64,000 nt of DNA from Papaver somniferum (GCF_003573695.1 NW_020650859.1:2170001-2234000); one strand, 5' to 3'; positions 33,099 to 45,265 are shown, counted from the stretch's first letter. Translations and numbers: made by a program. Notes: generated from the letters alone by a model not told the origin.

Positions 33099-36000
33099 TC
33101 TGTATATGTTGACTTCTAGATCTTTCTCTGACTCCATCAAACGATATTTCTCATCCCGAGCCTCATAAATGGATTCACGAGTCTATTCTAAGGTACCTTT
33201 AAATTGGGAAAGGGCGGCTGATAGGATATTTCGCATTTCAAATAAAATATCCTCTTGCCTTTTTTGCTTCTCCAGCAACTTATTATGCTGAGCGACACGA
33301 CCATTACGCTTATCAGCCTCCTTTATGATCTTTGTAATTAACTCTTTAATCCGGGAAGCTTGGCGAGTTCTCTCACCACGAAGCCATATCAATTCTATGA
33401 CATCGCCCACTGAAGACAGGGCCGTCTATCTCAGAACGAACAGTAAAAAAAACGAAGACAAAGAAAAAGCAAAGACACAAACCTTTAGACGAAGCACCAT
33501 CAGACGATGCTTATGTCTGAGCTTTCTCCAACTCAGCCTTAAGAGAATCAACTTCCTGACAAATCCCCTCTTCTGTATCACCAAGCTGCTGCTTACCCTT
33601 CAGCTTTTCTTTCAACTCCAATATCTCTTTGTCCTTCGCTGCAAGAAGTTCTTTAGCAGAATTCAGTTTCTCTTCTCTATGACGCAACTTTGCCTCTATC
33701 TTGAGAGCCTTCGCCTTGAAAAACTGGTACAAGGTATGGTTACAATGTTCACTCCTCACCAGCTGAGTTAACAATTAAATAAAGATCATCAATAAAAGAT
33801 CATCAGCTCAGAGAGATTTACAATGACGTACCTCGAGAATGCGCTTCTGAAGAAAACCATACTGATACCCATCTTCTATGGCCATAATGTCAGAAATAGA
33901 AGAGGCTGGACGAAGTAGCCCACAAATTCTTTTCACAGACCTCCGCAACATCATCATGGGACGCTAGCTGCATTTTTTGACGAGTAAAGGCATCATAATC
34001 TTTCTCCTCGGGAACTACGGGAGAATGATTCGGCACGCACATCAGGCCTTTCTTCATCAACCAGTCAAAGGTTGCGTCATTCCCATCGTGCATCACGAAT
34101 TGCTCGAATCTCTCAAAGGTGGCCTCATCATCGGCAACGACTCCTTGGTCAACAAAAGTTTTCTTTCCTTCGGTTTCCTTAGTGGCACGAGCATCGACGT
34201 CCTATCCATCGGAACTTTCAAGTCCCTAATCCACCTTCTCACATTCACCTTCGACAACGACATCCCATTCGTCATTTGGATAAAGTAAAGAGAAATCCGA
34301 TGTTATCCCCATGGAAGCGTTAATGTCTACCGCACCCCCAGTGGAATAAATCTTACCAGCGGAGAACTCTTGGTTGGGGTTCGTCTCTTGAAGATCAGCA
34401 TCTTCGTTCCTTGGAACACGCACAGGCTCGGTTGGAGGATCATTCACTTTACCCTCAGAGATAATGTTCTCTCCACCGTTTTTATCATCAACATTTCCAT
34501 CACCTTCGTGAAAAGGAAGAGAAGTATCAGTATATTCCTTATCATCGGTAACATCCTCATCGGAATTCTCTTCATCGTTCACCGGACTGTTAACCTCGTG
34601 AATCTCTGTCTCTTCTTCACCAACAGTAGAAAACTGAACGGGACCAATCCTTTTCTTGTTCGAAGCCTGAAAAAAACACATAATCAATTTATGATTCCAG
34701 GGGAAAATATACATGAACCACACATTATTATATGGAATCATACCTTGATAGTGGTAGTACTCTTTGAAGGAAGAATTGCATCAGAACGCTTCATCCGCAT
34801 CAGCGACATAATCAAAGTTTATACCAGCAAAATTTAGCCTCCAAGGACAGAAATCACCATAGCGACACGGAGCACCATCTCGAGGTTGGCTGTCAGCAAT
34901 AGGGCGCCATCCATGTGGACCAGGAACCCAACCGTGATCCCAAGGGTCAATGATATCTAGGGAGTGGCATGCCACTCATAGTCGTGGTCACATTTGAGAC
35001 GCTCAGTTTTTGGAAAAAGCTTCGGATTACCAGTTTCTTCAGTACCAGGGACGTATCGAAGCTTCGAGTCACTCACTTCACTCAAAAGACGAACCTCACC
35101 CTGGGAGGCTTCCATCGTACAAAGACCAACGCTCCATGGATTCCGATTCCTACCATTGACATAATCCCCAAAAGAAGCATTGAATTTCGGAGGGGTATAC
35201 CAATCCTTCTCAGCAGGATTAGTAGTGTAGCAGGTCATCATCGTTTCACCATGGCTCTAAAGATAGCACTCTTTAAGTGTCCGAAAATAGTTCCCACTCG
35301 ACTGAACTATTGAGCGGCAATGGGTATGAGAAGTGGAACCCCCGCGGTTGTCCAAGGCATCATAGTAGAAAGAGTCACCTGATTTATACAAGGGCAATAT
35401 AAGACCAGCCTTGAAGGCTCCCACGGTCGTTAGCAGATGGAAAGCATCGTATTTGTAGTTCACGATCATATCATAAGTGAGATCGTCCCCTTGATTGTAG
35501 AACTTAACATCAAAAGCTTCAAGACCATGCTTTTCCTTAAAAACTTCGAGATCAATGTGACTATAACAGACTTTATTCTTCTTCTTTGAAACTAGAATAC
35601 TTCGGATAACTGGGGAAGCATCAGAAGATACGGTCTTGCCCGATGACGGCTTCTTCGGAGGGCTCATATCCGAAGCCTTCCTCTTGGTCGAGACATTTCT
35701 AGTCAAATCCACTTTCGGTGCAACCCCCCTTGAAGAAGGATCCTTCACCAAAACGGTGGTTTGCGAAGCTTTGGGTTTCTAAGAAGGCGTCGTAGCTAGA
35801 GGAGCTATAGAACGAAGAGGTTGAACATTCAGCGGTTCCGAACGCTGAGGAGATGGATTAGGCGAAAGACGATTAACTGCATACCGAGAACCTCTAGGAA
35901 GATCTCCTTTTTTCTGAGAAGAAACCCTAGGACCCGACGAAGATGAAGTCTTGAGGGTACGAGGATCAGATTGAGAATATCTAGGCGGACCACCCCTCGA

Positions 36001-36110
36001 TGGAGATATATCAGGACTTCTAGACGAAGGATGTCTGCAAGGGCTCGACGCTGGAGTTTATAAGGAACACGAGGACAGTCAGCCATACCTGCAAGGGGCA
36101 TAGAGAGAAA
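33000..36110 (-). pseudogene. Multi-exon gag-like / coiled-coil gene, decayed (retroelement-type)
   Basis: Reads right to left. A Pro/Ser-rich N-terminal region (36101-35760) has a stop near 35780. A block (35751-35257) follows, with KRKASDMSPPKKPSSGK and YKYDAFHLLTTVGAFKAGLI. Then come 35241-34957 (TMEASQGEVRLLSEVSDSKL) and an acidic exon after a TTTTTTTCAG acceptor near 34670 (KKRIGPVQFSTVGEEETEIH). Smaller exons follow, with a GTACGT donor near 33830. A long coiled-coil tail contains ELLAAKDKEILELKEKLKGK (33720-33520) and GERTRQASRIKELITKIIKE (33400-33183). Several stops and frame changes are present. It resembles plant gag-like proteins attached to Gypsy-type non-autonomous elements, but I cannot name the family. 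Confidence 0.45.
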
Positions 36111-36717
36111 AAGAAGATTAGATTACAGGTTTAATGGAGGTTGAATAAAGCTCTAATCATCACGCCAAAAACATCTTCATAATAAGAGTATAACCAGATC
36201 AAGAGCATCTTCATATTAAGAGAGTTATCATGCTAAAAGAATGAACGACCCTGAATTTTGTGATAAAGAACATGGGCAAGTATATATACTTTCGTATATC
36301 ATGTTCTTCATCACAAAACCCAGGAACAACAGTAGGAGAGACCAAATCAATACAGTGGGAAGAACATCATACCTGAAGAAAAGGCGTATCATTGGTCGAA
36401 GATGATTGGTAAGCAACTGAAAAAACAACGACAACAACAGGTCTCTGAAGATCTTGTCAGAGCAGAATCAGTATAAGTTAAGAACAAAAGAACAAGATCG
36501 AAGAGTTAAGAAGATTCTAAGAAGAAAATAAAGAGGTCTGAAACTGACAATAGAATAAAGGAAGAATAAAAGTTATGATGTTGCATATCCCTCTCACATT
36601 TATAACAGTAATAGCTGGGAGAAATGGGCAACCAATTTTGAACAGAAACACGCCATAATGTATCTCCTCCCCACAGAATACTCAATCGAAATGGAAAACC
36701 AATTTTCTTCGATCCTG

Positions 36718-36830
36718 AATCTTTTTTTTTTTGCTTGTCACAACTGGGGTTCGAACCTACTACCTTTTCCAGTTGACCAGGTGTTCCTTTTCCTAACTGA
36801 CCCAACTTTTGTAACAACAACACAATTGTG
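36718..36830 (-). repeat. tRNA-derived SINE-like relic
   Basis: On the minus strand, TCAACTGGAAAAGGTAGTAG leads to a B box GGTTCGAACCCC. After CAGTTGTGACAAGC comes a run of eleven A (T-run at 36721-36731 on plus). The A box is unclear and no TSD was found. Confidence 0.4.
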
Positions 36831-37085
36831 CTTTGCTCCAGTTTCAACACACCATTTCTTCGCATACAATTTGGTGGCAGATGCCCGTAGTTTTATAAGA
36901 TATTTGATTAGTAGAATGATTATTAAAACTATCTGGTCAAAACCAACATTAATACTCTGTAAAACATGCCACCACTTCATAACAAGTAGCAAATATATGG
37001 AATTCTCTCATTAGATATACGAATACAACAAATTTTCTTAGCACTTCTCAAAAATGTACCTGATCAGTTCTGTAGAGGTGTGGGG

Positions 37086-38050
37086 TGTCGGGGTATTCTT
37101 CAAAATTGGGTACAAAATTACTATCATAATCCATGTATACACATAATCTGAGATCGAACACGTGTCAACGGGGAGACACGTGCGTCACATCAACACAAGG
37201 GGCATCAAGGCAATGATGCCACGTCGCAACACCCAAAGAACGAATACCACCATCCTCTGCCGCGAACCATCCTCAGGCAGATCCAACGACGGTCGATCAA
37301 GGATTACCTAATCACAGAGACACTGCGAAGCACCTATAAAACTCTAAGGCATCACTTTTTACCATCCCAAGGAAGATCTAGATCCGACGAACACGAGGAA
37401 GAGTACATGACACACGCCTCTACAACTGTCTAAGGCGTGCAGACTGACCCAACCACCCGCATTAAATGCTACGAACATAGGATACGTGTCAAACATCCAA
37501 TGGAGAAGAAAGAGGAAACCCAGCGTTACCGTAGCCATCGATGTGATACGAAGGTACCGTCGGGATTATCACGGGTTCCAAGATGATAAGGATACAGCTG
37601 TTTCTGAAAGAAGACCCCACACTCAACCTCTATAAATACCCAGCTTGAAGGAGAGAGAAGGGGTCAACCAATTTTAGGAAGAGTGAGAGATAGCCCAAGA
37701 GAGAGAAATTATAAGAGTAAGTATGAGTTTTATTTCCTTCCTAGCTTCATCTCCCACTTAGAGTCATTTGACTATCTTTGTAACCTTTGAATACATAGTG
37801 AAACACCAACCCATGTGGGCGTAGGCCTTAGTGTTGAACCACGTAAATCTGCGTCTCATTTATATTTTTGCACTTATGATCTTCGTACTTTAACATTATG
37901 CATCTTTTAGATCATCATAGGAATCCATATGATGAGAAACAAGGACGAGCCCAAAGGCTCGGAGTTTCCCCTTTTTGTCATTATATGCAACTTTAATCAT
38001 ATTACTATCATTTTGCCAGTTTTACTATGACTGCGAAATTATTTGTGGAT
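37086..38050 (+). repeat. Gypsy-type LTR (solo or truncated)
   Basis: Starts TGTCGGGGTATTC. It has a TATA box CTATAAATACCC at about 37630, a transcribed region rich in AGAGAG, and the phrase GAACCACGTAAATCTGCGTC near 37838 that is typical of Gypsy LTR 3' regions. No primer site or polypurine tract adjoins it, so it is probably solo. The right border is not certain because no TSD was recognised. ACGTGT/ACGTGC cores occur at 37161, 37179 and 37484. Confidence 0.55.
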
Positions 38051-38054
38051 ACGA

Positions 38055-38460
38055 AGATGCCTTCGTTATTTCCGTGTTCACAACCCACCTGAAACAAAAC
38101 AATGTTAGGAATTCGATTATTGAAGTCAAATTTAATTTTCCCTAACTTCTGATTCGATTACAAAAAAAAAAAACTAAAAACGTTTATCAAAACCATAACC
38201 TAGCATAAAATATATCGACTTACTGGTGTGTTTATATGATGATCAACTAGGTAATCATCTGTTCCATCCTTTAACAGACCAGTAGTATTACTGTAGAACT
38301 CTCCATCAAAACTATCATCTTTTTCTCCGTCTTCTGAGAAATCAAATCCCCCAAAACTATCATCTTCCACACCCAAATTCTCCGGAGAAAAGCTGTCATC
38401 TTCGTGCTCAAAAGTTACCGTTCCTTTTACTTTATTGTTCCAGAGAGAATTTTGAAAATT
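38055..38460 (-). pseudogene. Acidic host-gene exon(s), possibly clathrin light chain-like
   Basis: The minus strand is open from 38460 and reads TVTFEHEDDSFSPENLGVED, then DDSFGGFDFSEDGEKDDSF, ending at CCA followed by a GTAAGTCG donor at 38223. After a TTTGTTTCAG acceptor near 38094, a second stretch reads VGCEHGNNEGIFVSTNN before running into the LTR. Repeated EDDSF/GGFD and the GIFVS wording recall the acidic N-terminus of clathrin light chains. The likeness is weak, no ATG is visible, and the second exon is cut by the LTR. Confidence 0.35.
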
Positions 38461-38464
38461 TTAA

Positions 38465-39235
38465 GAGGAAAGTGAATGCTCTCCTCGTTGATTTTAGGTT
38501 AGATATGTTTTCTGATTTTGGGAAAGTCTATGAACGAATAAGATAAACTGTTAGGAATATTAAGGGAATTCTAATGAAATTGGTTAAGGGATATCCTCGT
38601 TTTAAAAGTCAATCCATAGTCTTCACGAATTGACCAGGTCCGGTATCAGCCCGCCAATTTCAATATCAGCCTTTATAAATCGTGGATGAAAGCATCCTTT
38701 GATGGTTTATGTGGTTGTTTTTTCTCATCCTAATAGATTAGTGGTAAGATTTTGTATAATTTTCCGGAGGAACTAGAAACTAGACTATGGGAAGCAAAAT
38801 TCTATCAGGGATAACAAGAAAGTAAGATTAGGTTTGTAGGAAAATTTGGTCTTGGAAATTTAGGCTTGAGAGACCTACTGGTAGGGATAGCAACTGCACG
38901 CCCTTGTTGTATGTTGGATCCTCGACACATCGTGCCAGCTTTCTTATTACATTAAACTACAGCATAACTACGGTTCCTAATTTATTTTTTGTTGAATGTC
39001 CGAAAAGAATTGATTTGACCCCAGGCATAATACAAAATATTAGACAAAGATAATAGTACAGAGCTAGAGAGGTAAGAATGCATTTTAGAAAAGTAAGCTT
39101 ATACCTCTTTTGAGTAAAGAAATTCGACCCGATGAGATTAACTTACCGCACAATTGACCGAAAACGCAATAATTGGGTGACATTATGGAATTTTTCGTCA
39201 TCTTACATGCGTTAAGCTAAACAATGTAGTACTCA
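38465..39235. other. Intergenic, no feature seen
   Basis: Upstream flank of the acidic exon and AT-rich spacer. Nothing supportable. Confidence 0.4.
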
Positions 39236-39238
39236 GAT

Positions 39239-39829
39239 CAAAATTTCCAAGATTTTTCCAGTCTTTCTTATCAAAAACACTAAGAGCTTCTCCAGTAAAA
39301 TGTGTGCGAGTTTAAATTTTTAAACCCATATACACAACAATTTTCTCTAAAACCCTTTTCTAACCCTAATTTCTTAAATGAATGTGGAGTGACGTGGTTT
39401 AATTTTGGAAACACATTGTCTAAACTAGACATTCATCTTGACAATGTTTTCCCAAAATTAAACCACGTCACCCCACATTCATTTGAGAAGTTAGGATTAG
39501 AGAAGGGTTTTAGACATTCATCTTGACAATGTCTTCCTATCCTAGTCATTTTTTTTAGTGAAATAAGTTATAAAATAAAAATAGAATGATTATTAACCAG
39601 TTAATAAATGACATTTAAGAAACACAAAATTAAAATTGGTTGGGGTTAGAGATGAATTTTTTTAATTCCCAATATTTAGGGATTTATATCTATATAAGGG
39701 AATTTTTACCAAGAGAAAATCAAGACAACGTTGACACATGAAATAAGCACATCAACCATTGGAAAAGTTCTAAAAATGTTTCACCAAAATTTCCAAGGTT
39801 TTTCCACTCTTTCTTATCAAAAACACTAA
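39239..39829. mobile_element. Hairpin-bearing insert flanked by ~44-bp direct repeats
   Basis: Direct repeats (39239-39282 and 39785-39829, e.g. CTTTCTTATCAAAAACACTA) flank about 500 bp. Within it, 39347-39513 is a long inverted repeat. The left arm CTAAAACCC...GTGACGTGGTTTAATTTTGG pairs with the right arm, which ends ...GAAGGGTTTTAG, with about 10-30 bp at the centre. The phrase ACATTCATCTTGACAATGT occurs twice, at the loop and after the right arm. Possibly a MITE or fold-back element. Confidence 0.55.
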
Positions 39830-39904
39830 AAATGTTTTGGTTGTTGAACATACCGTGATATCAATATTCAGGAATCTTAGTTCATTTACTACGAAGAACC
39901 TTCA

Positions 39905-40090
39905 CAGCCAGAGCCGGTCCTGAGGGTGTTCAAAGTCTGCGACGCATAGGGCCTGTGTTAGGCCTTTTTCTCACTTAAAGAGAGTAAATCTAATCTAAAG
40001 TACACGGGAGAGTCTCGAACCCTTGACTACTGATGCTTTGAGCAAAGGACTCAACCTATAGAGTGCCAGTTACTTAGTGATATTTAGTGT
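39905..40090 (-). repeat. tRNA-like repeat relic (SINE-like)
   Basis: The minus strand contains AGTCAAGGGTTCGAGACTCT, with a good pol III B box, preceded by TATAGGTTGAGTCCTTTGC and followed by a stretch ending in GGACCGGCTCTGGC. No TSD or A-tail was identified. Confidence 0.35.
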
Positions 40091-40162
40091 AAATCTACCT
40101 CATATATTTCAGTTCTTTCTCATTGATTATGCGCCTACCCTTGCTTGGAGTAAATAATAACT

Positions 40163-40405
40163 TATTCCCTCTGTTCTAGTTTACTTGTCAAAATAGGATT
40201 TTGCAAAAACTCGAAACAAATTCAAATTACTTCCACATACACCATCAATCTTTCAAATCACTTGTTTAATATACGAGCTTTTGTATTCTAGTTTGTATTT
40301 CTTTCTTGATAATTAGATAATTTTAGTGGGAAATATAGTAATTTTTTGGTACACTTTTGTTAAAAATAACTCAATTTTGGCAAGTAAACTAGGATGGAGG
40401 GAGTA
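40163..40405. mobile_element. Stowaway-type (Tc1/mariner) MITE, 239 bp
   Basis: TA duplications at 40163-40164 and 40404-40405 flank inverted ends. These are TTCCCTCTGTTCTAGTTTAC on the left and the inverse of CTCCCTCCATCCTAGTTTAC on the right. This is the classic CTCCCTCCG-type Stowaway terminus. No coding sequence. Confidence 0.85.
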
Positions 40406-41039
40406 TTATTTTTGAATTTATGTATAGAACATATGTGCTTGTGTTAGCAGGGACAGTTTACACCTCTACCTAAATCTTCATCTAAAATGGGACGGAGACA
40501 ATATGTTAAAACTACCTATAAATTTTAATTTAACGTCCGATTCGATTATTGAAAATGTAGCACGACTTTTCCTCATCATATTTTTGTTTTTCGTACTTGT
40601 TAATAATATTAATGGTGTACTACATTATCGGGAAAGGTCCTTCTGGACTCAGGAACGGCTCTGTTCACACCTAGGCTTATAACTTCAGCATTCACCCTTT
40701 TAAGTTTATTGGGCTGCAGTATCAACGTGAAAGTCAATTTCGAGTTAAGGTTAGCTCATTTTACCAATCAATCCACGGTAGAGTACTGCATTGTCCACCA
40801 ATTAAATGATGAATAATCACCACTATTATTAAGTGAAAAGATAACCCTGCATATAAGTCAATTGGAAAAATAATATGATGTTAAATTCGTAGAAAATTTA
40901 TAATTAAAACACAAAAAGACACAAAAAAAAAATAAACATTTAACTTGCCTTTTAAATGTATTCAACCATTTAGTAGCACCTGCAACACCCGAACTAGTTC
41001 TATAAATGTCATCCAACCACTACATCTGCAAGTCGAGTT

Positions 41040-41500
41040 TCAAGTTTAAAACGGCATCAGGGTAAAAGAGTTTAGAATGGCATAAGGGGCGAAACCAGAA
41101 TGGCATAAGGGGCGAAACCAAGTGCAACCATGACTGTGCAGTTTGGACACCCAGCCCAGTTGGCTTCAAAGCCTGGGATGTTAAAGAAAATGGGCTTCTT
41201 AGCCCATTTTTGGCTTTTTGCATAGCGACTACGCGTGCCCCCGTTTGAAAGATTCTGCTCCCTATAGTCTGTGCTAAAGAAAAAACAGTCTTTGGATGGG
41301 TTATAAAGTAAGGTTTAGCATATACAAAAACCAAAAAAAAAATCGGCAAGTTATTGACATAGTTTTACCCCATGCACCATGTTGATTGCACACCTCACAC
41401 CAATTTTGGTGGAGACATTTAACATATGACTGGTGAAAACTTGATCAGGCATCTAAATATAATGGTTTATTTATTAGAAGATTTTTATATCTATCTTATT
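41040..41500. repeat. Segment duplicated at 46050-46600 (copy 1)
   Basis: Shares with the second copy: GGCATAAGGGGCGA/GGCATTAGGGGTGA, CACCCAGC...TTCAAAGCCT, AAAATGGGCTTCTTAGCCCA, GGTTATAAAGTAA, and then a dispersed-repeat unit starting GCACCATGTTGATTGC (41374). The unit is interrupted by a hAT insertion at 41510 and resumes after 44401. Confidence 0.7.
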
Positions 41501-42569
41501 TACGCGCACTAGAGATGGCAAACGGGCGGGTCGGGTCTGGCTTATTACGGGTTACACGGGTTCGGGTTATTACGGGTCAAAACCCGCGGGTTGGTATTCT
41601 TCAAGGTAGTCATTTCTTCAACCCGCACCCGTGACGGGTTAAACCTACGGGTTCACGGGTTAACCCGTTTATGGTGAGTCAACTCGCCAGAAACCAATTT
41701 GACAGAGTTTCCGCTGATTATGAACCAATCCAATCAACAGATTCAACAGTCACAGTGACAGATTCAGACTGTCACACGCCAAAACTTAATGAAAGGAATC
41801 AAACTTTTACAGGGTTAATCGTATTTCTCGTAAAAAAATTAACAACTTCTGTTTAGATTGATGCAGAAAGAATAAGCATATAAATTATAAGACCACTGTG
41901 TTGCTACATGTTTTTCACGTACAATTTTCTCTAACAATACTGGATCTGCAAGAAAAAGTCCGCACTCGTCAGTAACATTTATGAATTGTTAACCCAGTGA
42001 ATAGCAAACTCTTGGTATTGTTACCTCTATCAGTTGGTAATTGTCACGCACGTAAGGTTCATAAGGTGCCAAATTAAACAAAAAGTCACCTACCTACTTC
42101 TCTAGCACCGTGAACTAGATATCCTGCGTTGATTACACACGCCATATCCCTACATGATTAATGCGAACGTACTAAAACTATACATATTATCATAGGATGA
42201 GTAGTAGCTTTTATAAGATGCCCACGAAGTGTTTTTAAGTTAGGCATGGCAGACCGTGAATGGTCCTGTCAATTCTCATATTGCTTATCGAGCTGTAATA
42301 ATTGGGTCTTGGCGCATGTAAGAAAAGGATCAATCATATAGTCCCCCACACATCAATTCATCTTGTTTTCTGATAAACTTTTTTTTTCATTACTTCAATT
42401 CAAAACTCCCCATTTTATCTGTGATCCTGTTTTGTTATAAAAGGTGCTAGTTTTATTGATATATAAGGTGAAACTATGAAAGGAAAATGAAATGCAAATT
42501 GAAATTCAGTACCTCATAGTTTTCATCTTCCTCAATTCTTCCACTTTCTCTTGAATTCGATATCAGCGT

Positions 42570-42805
42570 AGAAAGATGAGTGCAGCGCAAGATGGAGAAG
42601 CAAGGCACGTGCATTACTATCTAGCTCAGTTGCATTTCTCTCTTCATATAGTGAAGAACAACAAGTCAGTAAGTTCTTCATGTGCCATTCTTTTCCATCA
42701 CGACCACTCTATTTAGTCATAGAAACAGCCCGCAGCGGCGGAGATTAGTTGTGATCCATTTATCTTCTGCATATGATCCAGAGAAGGTGAAACCAGTTCG
42801 CAGGT
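42570..42805 (+). other. Possible second captured gene fragment inside the hAT element
   Basis: An ATG near 42575 opens MSAAQDGEARHVHYYLAQLH. After an acceptor-like CATAG near 42723, one frame reads NSPQRRRLVVIHLSSAYDPE followed by KVKPVR, up to a CAG/GTACAT donor near 42805. I do not recognise the source gene. The splice logic is suggestive only. Confidence 0.3.
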
Positions 42806-43693
42806 ACATTTATTTTTTCTACTTCTAAATTGGGTAAGACAGAAATTGCAGAAGAGAAAATGCACATAAGACAGGAAATATCTTCTGTTCATATGGTTTC
42901 CAACACTTAACATGACAATGAATGATCCAACAAATTACATAAGCAACATAGTGGTATATCACCGGCAAGTATGTCGGTCAGATCCTTTCTGTTTCGATTT
43001 CAAGAATTGGAAATTGTCCAATAAATCGGGTAAGCTACTCAGCTAGCAGCAATGTTTCTAAAAAACATACTAATTAGGCATAAAAAATGATATGAGATAA
43101 TTGGTCATTCTAGATAGACAAATCTAATGAAATTTTCTACAACTCAATTCATGTCAATTGTTATACATATTTGTTATTTCACTTTCCGATCTATCTATCA
43201 ATCTATCTACCATGGCGAGAAATCCGATAAATCAGTCGAAAAATATAACAATAAGAGCAACAATCAAAGCATGATCAACAAGTCCAGGAAATATAGTTAC
43301 TCTTAATTTTCTCCTCCCTGTTGTCAACCTCCCCATCTTGTAAAATCAACTCGCCTGCATATAAAATAAATCAAAATCAGACATATAAACATCTAAATTC
43401 AGAAAGAATAAGCATAATTGCTTAGTACATAGAAATATTTATGGCAGTCACATCAGAAAGACCCGTGTAATCCAATTGAGAACAGAGAATAAGCATAATT
43501 GCTTGGAAGTTGGAACAAATTATGTTGATGTATATTAAGCCAATTGAGAATCAAGAGAAAGACCCATGTAATCAGATACATAAATGAGATCATAAAATTG
43601 ATGAGAACGCCAATTTAAACACTACTAACTGTCTAAGAGTCCTAGAAGTAAACATTTAAGTGACAAGATTGATATTCCTCTTTGCTATATCAA

Positions 43694-44030
43694 GTTATCA
43701 ACCCAAGAAGTATAAAATTTCATGATATTTTTATGTTTCAATATCTTGAGAAGATAGATTTCACAGTATAATCTCTCAAGATCTTCAGGACTTTGTAAGA
43801 AATCATATACCTTGACTTGATTCCAAGCAACTTCAATCCCTTCATACTCATCAAACCCTTTATACCTAAAATCAATCAACAAAACCAAAAATCAACTAAA
43901 ATCAAAATTTAACAAGCTCCAGTTTTCCAAAATCCCCAAAGTTTCAGACTTTTTAGAAATTTCATGAAAGGGGCCTAGAGATTTTTTCATACACTGTCTT
44001 TGAAGCACCTTTCCCAAGAATTTCATTGTA
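43694..44030 (-). pseudogene. Captured WNK kinase fragment (exons 44030-43993, 43865-43694)
   Basis: Minus strand. After a TTGCAG acceptor, the first exon reads YNEILGKGASKTV, the WNK glycine loop, and ends at a GTATGA donor. The retained intron ends ATTTTAG. The second exon continues in phase with [19 protein letters not shown], then [15 protein letters not shown] and [14 protein letters not shown], diagnostic of plant WNK (with-no-lysine) kinases. The sequence breaks off after VDN at about 43694. Only the N-lobe of the kinase domain is present, so no active kinase is made. Genomic capture, intron included, by a hAT element explains it. Confidence 0.88.
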
Positions 44031-44479
44031 CTGCAAAAAAAAAAAAGTTAAATGAAAAAAAGAAAGAAAGAATGTAACAAAAATGAGAAGAGACGGAGGA
44101 GAAGTGGGAACTACGGCTGCGGAGTGCGGACGGAGAAGACGAAAGAAATAAAAATCTAGGGTTTTCAGGTTTTTATACCTAGGGCAGGAGAAGAGACACG
44201 CGGCATAAATAGAAGAGCGGGTTAACGGGTTAACCCGCGGTTTCACGGTGCGGGCCGGGTTAACCCGTTTCTCGACGGGTCACCATTTCTCCAACCCGAA
44301 CCCGGCTTGTTTAGAAACCAGCCAGTCTGGGTTCGGGTTTTCACGGGACGGGCACGGATTAACCCGCGGGTTTCGACTTGTTTGCCAGCTCTAACGCGCA
44401 CGATGAGTTAACAATCCATATGCGAATTTTATTAGAAAATTGGTGGGTGAAAAATTGTTGTTAATAGAAACTTTTGAAA

Positions 44480-45265
44480 CTAAATCATATATGTTTAATG
44501 CCTAATTAGGGTCTGGGTCGTAGAAGATACAGTTGATTCATTAGGGTCGTAGGCTAACAGAAGACAGTTACAAAAGTATTAGCTGACCTTGCTTCAAGTC
44601 TTTTTCGTCAAGTTCACGAACATACCCCACACGAACATGGCTTGACAGCCACAAGTCACGATTTGTATGATATTTTCCTTCAACATCCACACGAACGCTG
44701 ATTGATACGTAACAAGTGTTGAATAAGACTAAGGCTACAGATCATAAAAGCCTTCTTCCAAGCAAACAATATCATCAGAACTTTGCGATTTTTTTTCCCT
44801 TTTATATATTTTTTATTATTATTTTTTTTTTTCGATTTCTCTACCAAAACTTATGAAGATTCTTTAACTCTTTCTACCTCTCCTCTCTCCCTCTCACCTT
44901 GCTCTGATACCATGTTAAGGATCGAGCAAGAGAAAGGAGAACATAAACGCGAAAGCTTAAAAAATTACATTGACAATAATCTTGGTGTGCCTTTCTCATT
45001 GATTTTTCAAACTATTTATGCAATCACAAGACTTGGCTCTCAAGACATAAGACTTGATTCTCAAGATATTCAATTCCCAATATAACTCTCACAACTTAAT
45101 TGCATATCTCCTAAATATAGACTCTCATATATTATTTCCTAATATATATATCTTGATTTCACGTAGATGTTGCGAGTCTGCTAATTACTTATCACACTCA
45201 ACTTTAAAGGCTAAAAACACTACCAATTGATTGTAACAAAAGGAGGCTAAAAATAAGGTTATCAG
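44480..45265. other. Intergenic, no feature seen
   Basis: AT-rich flank. Includes a pyrimidine/T-rich run at 44785-44900. The phrase CTCTGATACCATGTTAAG near 44901 resembles LTR-element debris (the inverse of TGGTATCAGAG). No gene supported. Confidence 0.4.

Larger units (their letters stand above)
41502..44401 (-). mobile_element. Non-autonomous hAT element (41510-44393) with captured host exons
   Basis: 8-bp TSD ACGCGCAC at 41502-41509 and 44394-44401. Ends are TAGAGATGGCAAACGGG on the left and the inverse of GTTTGCCAGCTCTA on the right. Subterminal ACGGGTT/AACCCGT repeats lie at both ends (about 41520-41670 and 44215-44370). No hAT transposase was seen. The interior holds WNK kinase exons (43694-44030) and perhaps another captured fragment (42570-42805). 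The duplicate segment near 46553 shows the corresponding empty site. Confidence 0.92.

Noticed and set aside
33325..33771. 148-codon plus-strand frame over the coiled-coil region
   Set aside because: The minus strand here gives classic heptad-rich coiled coil with splice sites. The plus frame is its complement.
38224..38460. Firm annotation as clathrin light chain
   Set aside because: Only acidic repeats and a short GIFVS-like string agree. No start codon and no coiled-coil core are visible, so it is kept as a low-confidence suggestion only.
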